NCBI GenBank assembly: GCA_009741485.1
Contig: CM019218.1
Location: 33,170,387 to 33,234,386, forward strand
Origin: Malurus cyaneus samueli
Lineage: Eukaryota > Chordata > Aves > Passeriformes > Maluridae
Direction: 5' to 3'
DNA: 64,000 bases
The translations under genes were made by a program, and so were the position numbers. The notes under the pieces were generated by a model, which was not told the DNA's origin, did no database searches, and saw only the letters and a program-made list of their open reading frames with translations. This document shows, piece after piece, positions 58,860 to 64,000 of this stretch (position 1 is its first letter; every line of letters begins with the position of its first letter).

Positions 58860-59160
58860 AGCTGCTGAGCAAGAGCCCGAGCGATAGCCCGAAGAAACAC
58901 TATCTCTCAAAGGGTTTGTGTCCATCCCGCAGCTGAGCTCACCGCTCCGGAGTGCCGAAGCACAGGCTGCCCTCACCCCAGGCACCGGGCAGCTCCCCCT
59001 GCCCTCGCAGCAGCCTTGGCGTGCCTCGACCTGCGGCTGCTGGGACACCCAGTTCCCACCTCCATGAATTCAGGCTCTCCCCAGGGCCAGCCAGGCAGGA
59101 ACACCCCTGCAAAGGCAGGCGAGGCTGTGCGGGTTTGCAGCACAAGCAGGGAGTCCTGCA
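58860..59160 (-). promoter_or_regulatory. GC-rich patch, possible alternative MIDEAS promoter/first exon
   Basis: The only GC-rich, moderately CpG-containing stretch in the large intron (roughly 14 CpG in 300 bases by eye). A possible minus-strand donor GGAGCG|GTGAGC lies near 58944. Weak evidence; it may be an enhancer or chance. Confidence 0.3.
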
Positions 59161-59785
59161 AAGAAAGGCATTCTGGAATACAGTCATTTCATTTAGCTCT
59201 TGAATGAGGATTTTTTTTTTTATAATATATACAGCCTCTTTTGTTATTTATACTACTTATTTGGCATTTCTATGAATATACACAGCTTCATTTTCAACTT
59301 CTGCATTGGGAGGAAAGCAAACTCCCAAAATTATTAGTTATATAACTTTACACCAATGTTATGAATTTATTAAAATAACTTGAAAAGTAGCACTGACAGC
59401 ACTGAGAAAAGAAAAAGAACTGTTTGAAACTAATGTCCAATACACACTTTAGAAAAAAACCCCTAAAAAATAAATTAACATTCCTGCCTCAAGGCCAATT
59501 TTTCCAGCAATTGTATTTAATAATAGTAAGGGACTGGGACTGCTGCTTAACAGATAAGCCAACATTGTTCCAGACACATGAGTTTTCCAGATCTTCCTTT
59601 TTATACAAGAAAAAAAAAGTTAAAAAAAAAACACCCAGAACATACAAAGAACTCCCACCAGTTCTACTTCTTAAAAAAAGAAGGTGGAGAAGAAGACACC
59701 TTTAAAGTAAAATGGTCTCCATGAGTCCAGTTAGCTTACCAAGTGTTAACACATGCTTGATTTTATTTCTTCATTTGTTGGTGTT

Positions 59786-59811
59786 TTGTTTTGGTTTTTT
59801 TTTTTTTTTAA
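59786..59811. repeat. T-rich low-complexity tract
   Basis: TTTTGTTTTGG followed by an unbroken T run; no retroposon body is attached that I can recognise. Confidence 0.7.
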
Positions 59812-62800
59812 TTTTGCTTGTGTAACACACAAAAGTCAAGTCAGTGATTCCTTCCCTTCAAAGTGATTGGTAATTCACCTGTTTTCACAGTTCATCATTT
59901 GGAAGAAATCTTGCAATGCTGGTGTGAGATTACAAGTGAATTGTGTGAATAAATTAATTATATGGAATCATTAAAAATCACAAACACAACTTTAACTTTT
60001 CAGTAAGTTAACTGCAAGTATCATCAAGTAAAATGCTTTGAAGATACTTATTTTTGGCAATGAAGTTCAAGTAAACTGACAATGCAGTTGAGAATTTCTG
60101 ATGGTGTCAGAATAATTAATATTTAAAGCCAAAACAAAACCAACCTTCTTCCATGAAAAACTCTTTATTTACTCCATGCAACCTTGCATCAGCTCTCCAA
60201 ATCAGGCCTATAAGTAGCAGCTACAAGGAGCATACTAAAAGGAAACCTTGCTGGTTTTTGCTTTCTTATGTGCAGTGGGTAATAGTTCTGTGTAAATCAG
60301 TCACAAGCAGAAAACCTATAATAGGAATAGCAAAGTTTTCACTTCGCAGTTGTTACTGTCAGTTTTTGATTCTGTCTGCTGGGTCTCTCTAGTCACATAA
60401 TGCAAAAGCGGTATCAGTTTCACAAAAAGTACAGCAGTGCTTTTGAACATAAATACAACTTCTCTCAGCTCCTTACTTCCTTGAGATCCAATATTACCTG
60501 AGTGCAAGACTGCTCTGTCTTTCCTATATTGGAGCCTTTTGTGTCCAGGACCAATTCTGTATCCAACCTATAGCTATTCCAAGTGAAGTGTTTAACATTA
60601 TAAAAGGTGACAAATAAGCAAGCCAGCACCAAATATTTTCCCCCCTTTTTCAAGCAAGAAAACCTCATTCTCTTCAAATCTGATGTAGGATGTATTAAGC
60701 CACTTTGTATTGACAGAGTAGTATTAGATTTTCTTTAAAATATGTCCACAATGTGCAGAAATGTTCAGAGGGGAAAGCAAAGGGTTAAATCTCCATGATA
60801 GTTGCTGCAAAGAAATAGTAGCAAGTAACTTGACAAAATATTCACCAAGTCTCCTGCATTCAAAGTCATTACGCTTTTCCCCTCCAGACAGGGTCAGCAT
60901 GTCCTGCCAATTCATGAGCTCCCAAAAATAAACCAGTTGAGTAACTAAAGATGTCAATAGATTTTCACATTGCCTCCACACATCCAAAGTGTATGGCTTA
61001 AATAGTTACTTGTAAACTGCCAGGCATCCTACACTTAACCTAGAGCATTTTTCCAAGCAAATTCTGTCACAATTATTGTGTTAGATCTGTCATTGAATAG
61101 AGGATATCTTTCCACCTCCAAACTGTCCTTCTCTCATAAATCAAGTCACTGAGAAAGAACTTTATAATGCTTTATAGCAAAAATTAGTAGTTCTATTCAT
61201 CGTCACAATAAAAAAAAACCAACACAACAGAGCAGCTGAGAGATGTAAAAAATGTCCTCAACCCATGCTCCAAGGGAGAAAGTTGATTCACCACTTTATT
61301 TTCTTCCATCTTTGACCTTTTCAATGATACTACCAGAGTTACCTGATTGAGAAACAAAAAAGCATGAAATAATGCTGCACAAGAGGCAGACTGAAAACAC
61401 CTAAGCGCACAGAATAAGCGAGATGATAATTTTGTTCACTGACAACATGATGATTGAAAATCAACTAAGTAACCTGACTAGGGCAACTACTCAATCTGCT
61501 CTATGCAGAAATTGGAGGACTCATTTCTATGTACTCATTTCTAGAGTGCAATCCAGAAGCTTCTGTTCCACATCTTGGGTTTCTAGAACAAACATGATGG
61601 GATTAAGCAGAGAACCAAATCTAATCACAATGTGAAGGAAAAAGCCAGTCAAAAGGGCCCACAGAGGATGCGCATAGGCAAAGGTATCTGCAGTTCAATG
61701 AAAAAAGTTGCTATTCCACCCGAGGGTTAAGTGCCTCTGTTTACTGGAGATTCACAGAGGGCAACAATAACCATTTCTGAACAGTACTGTCAGCTCCTTC
61801 TGGAGGAGGTGTGAGAGGGTCTGGGCAAAGCCCCCTGACACAACAGCACCCAAGCCATGAAGATGCAAATTCAGACTCACATACCACACCTTCCCCTCTG
61901 AGAGCCTACATCAATCAAATCCTCGGTGTGGGGCAAAATCTCCATTTCTACTCACATTATGCCACTGTGTGTTAGGTCAGAGTATGGTTTTGTAGCCTCT
62001 TGGTTAAAGACAATAACCTCACCTTAAAACGAAGATGATAACAATGCACAAACGATGTAAGCAAGCAGTGAGCTTGCAAGAAAGGGAAAAGACTGGAAGC
62101 AGTTTGTTGGTTTATGTCCTAAGGCACCAAAAATCAAATCCTCCAAGAATTGCACTTTGTTGTCTTCTCTTTGGAGTCTGCCTATCTTCAGCCTTACTTA
62201 TCCTATAGTTGTCTAACACTTAGTAGATGCAAGTGTAGACTCGTGAATTAGATCCAGGAAGTTCCATGACTGAAAAACTTGATGCTCTTCTACACGAGGG
62301 CAAAGAGCATGACTTGTTCTAACTAAGCTCAAGGTACCTGTTCCTTGTTGCTGACCATTTTAGTTTCATTATAAGCAGACTGTTGTGTCTAAGTATGAAC
62401 CAAAAGTTCAATGAAATCATAAATCATCACTTCCCTTTAAGGGTGGGACACCACAGAAAGCACAATAAAAGCACTTCAGGCTACTAAAAGAGATCAAGAG
62501 CAAGATTTTACTTTAAAAGGCTACACAAAGCTATCGCCTTCTTGGGACGAGTGTGGATGTGATTTCTTAAATATATTAACCCAATAAACATGTTAGAAAA
62601 CACCCTCTAACTTCAATTCCTAGGATATATTCCTGCAACAGATTTCTGTAAGACTTGCTAGTACAGGCCCAGTCACAGAACTGCAACCTTCACTAGCAAA
62701 TGAGACCCTCAGATTTGTTTTTGATAAAAGGGGCACCTATAGATCACTTAGCCTTCCAAAGGTTTAAGTGTATCCTGCACCTTTGCAACATATTATTTGA

Positions 62801-62924
62801 ATTAAAATGGTGAAAACCTGCACTAAAGCTGTATTGCCTCAGAATATGGAAGAAAACCTGTAGCCTTACCTCTGCAGCTTGAGACAACGTGCAGTCTTTC
62901 CTATTAACATCCATGACGTGAGGA

Positions 62925-63291
62925 TGTCCTGGTTCCAGCCAGGACAGGGTTAATTTTTGCAGTAGCCGTGACATACACGGCTAGGACATGGAGATTACTC
63001 TTCATCATCTCTAGTCATTGCCGGGGACAGAGGAAAGGTACTCTCTTCCAGGGCAAAGGGGTTCCTTCCGGTGAGAAAATTCGGCAGAGGGAGCTTTCAG
63101 CTATTTTGTTGCTGTTAACACTCGTTTTCTTAATCTCATTCCAGTAAATTGTTCTTATCTCAACCCATGATCTTCACTTTTTGTGCCTTCAATGCTCCTC
63201 TTCAGCCCTTCAAAGTGGGAGACGGGGAAAAGAGAGAGCAATGTGTGGTTTGGAGAGTGGGGCACTGAACTGGGGAGTACCATTCCTGACA
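62925..63291 (+). mobile_element. solo LTR remnant, avian ERVL type
   Basis: Starts TGTCCTGGTTCCAGCCAGG followed by ACAGGGTTAATTTT, and contains AATTGTTCTTATCTCAACCC, both characteristic of a common avian ERVL LTR. It ends ...CCTGACA at 63291. Flanks GAGGA (62920-62924) and GAAGA (63292-63296) look like a 5-base target duplication with one change. At 367 bases it is shorter than I expect for the family, so probably internally deleted. No coding part is present. Confidence 0.75.
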
Positions 63292-64000
63292 GAAGAGCAG
63301 AAGCAAATCATCCTGTGCAGGTTTGAATTATTCTCAAAACTCCTTTCACCAGGTCTTTTCTCAAATTTTTGACAAGAGAATATAGAAAACTGGATGGATT
63401 TTTCATGTCTTAAGAAATTATCTTTCTGTATTTGACACCACACGGTTGCTGCAAACATAAATGCCATCTCTAATCTTTAGCTGAGTAACATGTGAACCAG
63501 TTCAAATAGCGAATTTTCTTGTTGCTTTTTGACATGTAGTCCTTGGAGTGTACTATTAGGGTAGTATACAGGCTGAAGGGAGCATTTACCATTTGAGATC
63601 AAAATCCAGAATATAGGTTTAAACACCAATATAGCTCATGAAGAAAGCACTAAGGGTTTCTAAGAATCTTCCTACCTTGGCACTTTCTTATTTTGTGTGG
63701 ATATGAGAATCTTTGTTTGTGGGTTGTTTTTAAAAAACAAGAAGTGTTGGCCTTTCATCTAAATATCATTCTTTCATAAACATCAACAGTACATTGACAG
63801 TAATATAACAATATTACTTATAATTATAAGAATATTGCTGATCAGGACTGGAACAGGTTACTGGATTATCACCACTGGGGAAAAAGAAACACTTCTGTTT
63901 AGAAGCAAAATAAAAGGCATTTCAACATCACTTCAGTCACCACAGGAGAAGCAGCATCTTGGCCACATGGGTATTTTAACATCAACCCCATCACATACAC

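Larger units (their letters stand above)
43138..64000 (-). other. MIDEAS: first intron of MIDEAS (to window end, inferred)
   Basis: Sequence upstream of the 5' UTR acceptor at 43138. No CpG island comparable to that of DNAL1 is present before the window ends, so exon 1 is likely outside, with a weaker candidate near 58.9-59.2 kb. The intron holds the nested decayed gene (about 45.1-54.5 kb), a CR1 fragment (53374-53505), a GC-rich patch, a short exact tandem duplication of 14 bases (58428-58455) and an LTR (62925-63291). Other stretches (43.2-45.1, 55-57, 61-62.9 and 63.3-64 kb) show nothing I can name. Confidence 0.6.

Noticed and set aside
58952..59207. Several overlapping open frames on both strands
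   Set aside because: They come from the GC-rich patch, which lacks stops by composition. None resembles a protein.
1..64000. CRISPR arrays, operons, ribosome binding sites, tRNA and rRNA genes
   Set aside because: Nothing of this kind seen. The window is vertebrate nuclear DNA, and no cloverleaf or rRNA-like sequence was noticed by eye.

Overview
The window looks like bird nuclear DNA. Evidence: split genes with GT-AG introns, CR1 non-LTR retrotransposon fragments (three recognised), two LTRs of the avian endogenous-retrovirus kind, and the conserved vertebrate neighbours DNAL1 and MIDEAS. I cannot name the species from the sequence.

Layout. 1-455 is the 3' end of a CR1 element. A CpG-rich promoter (540-960) with a candidate RFX X-box starts DNAL1 (+), whose eight coding exons (715-12110) encode a 202-residue leucine-rich axonemal dynein light chain. 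Its 3' UTR probably runs to about 15.9 kb. A gap of about 1.9 kb separates it from MIDEAS (formerly ELMSAN1), which converges on the minus strand. The MIDEAS 3' UTR covers about 17.8-22.7 kb and twelve coding exons lie between 22697 and 42902, giving 1115 residues with a Gln-rich N-terminus, an ELM2 domain, a SANT domain and a C-terminal C2H2 finger. I rebuilt both genes exon by exon and every junction keeps frame.

From 43138 to the end of the window lies what is most simply the first, non-coding intron of MIDEAS; its first exon is probably outside the window. It is not empty. Between about 45.1 and 54.5 kb on the minus strand I find a series of exon-like segments with good splice sites and mutually compatible phases. 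They read as an alpha-helical protein I do not recognise, interrupted by in-frame stops and apparent single-base frameshifts. I interpret this as a decaying multi-exon gene nested in MIDEAS and in the same orientation. It is the most interesting object here.

The two intact genes have unrelated jobs: DNAL1 works in outer dynein arms of motile cilia, and MIDEAS is the scaffold of the mitotic HDAC complex MiDAC. They are neighbours by conserved synteny, not a pathway. Mammals have PNMA1 between them; this window does not.
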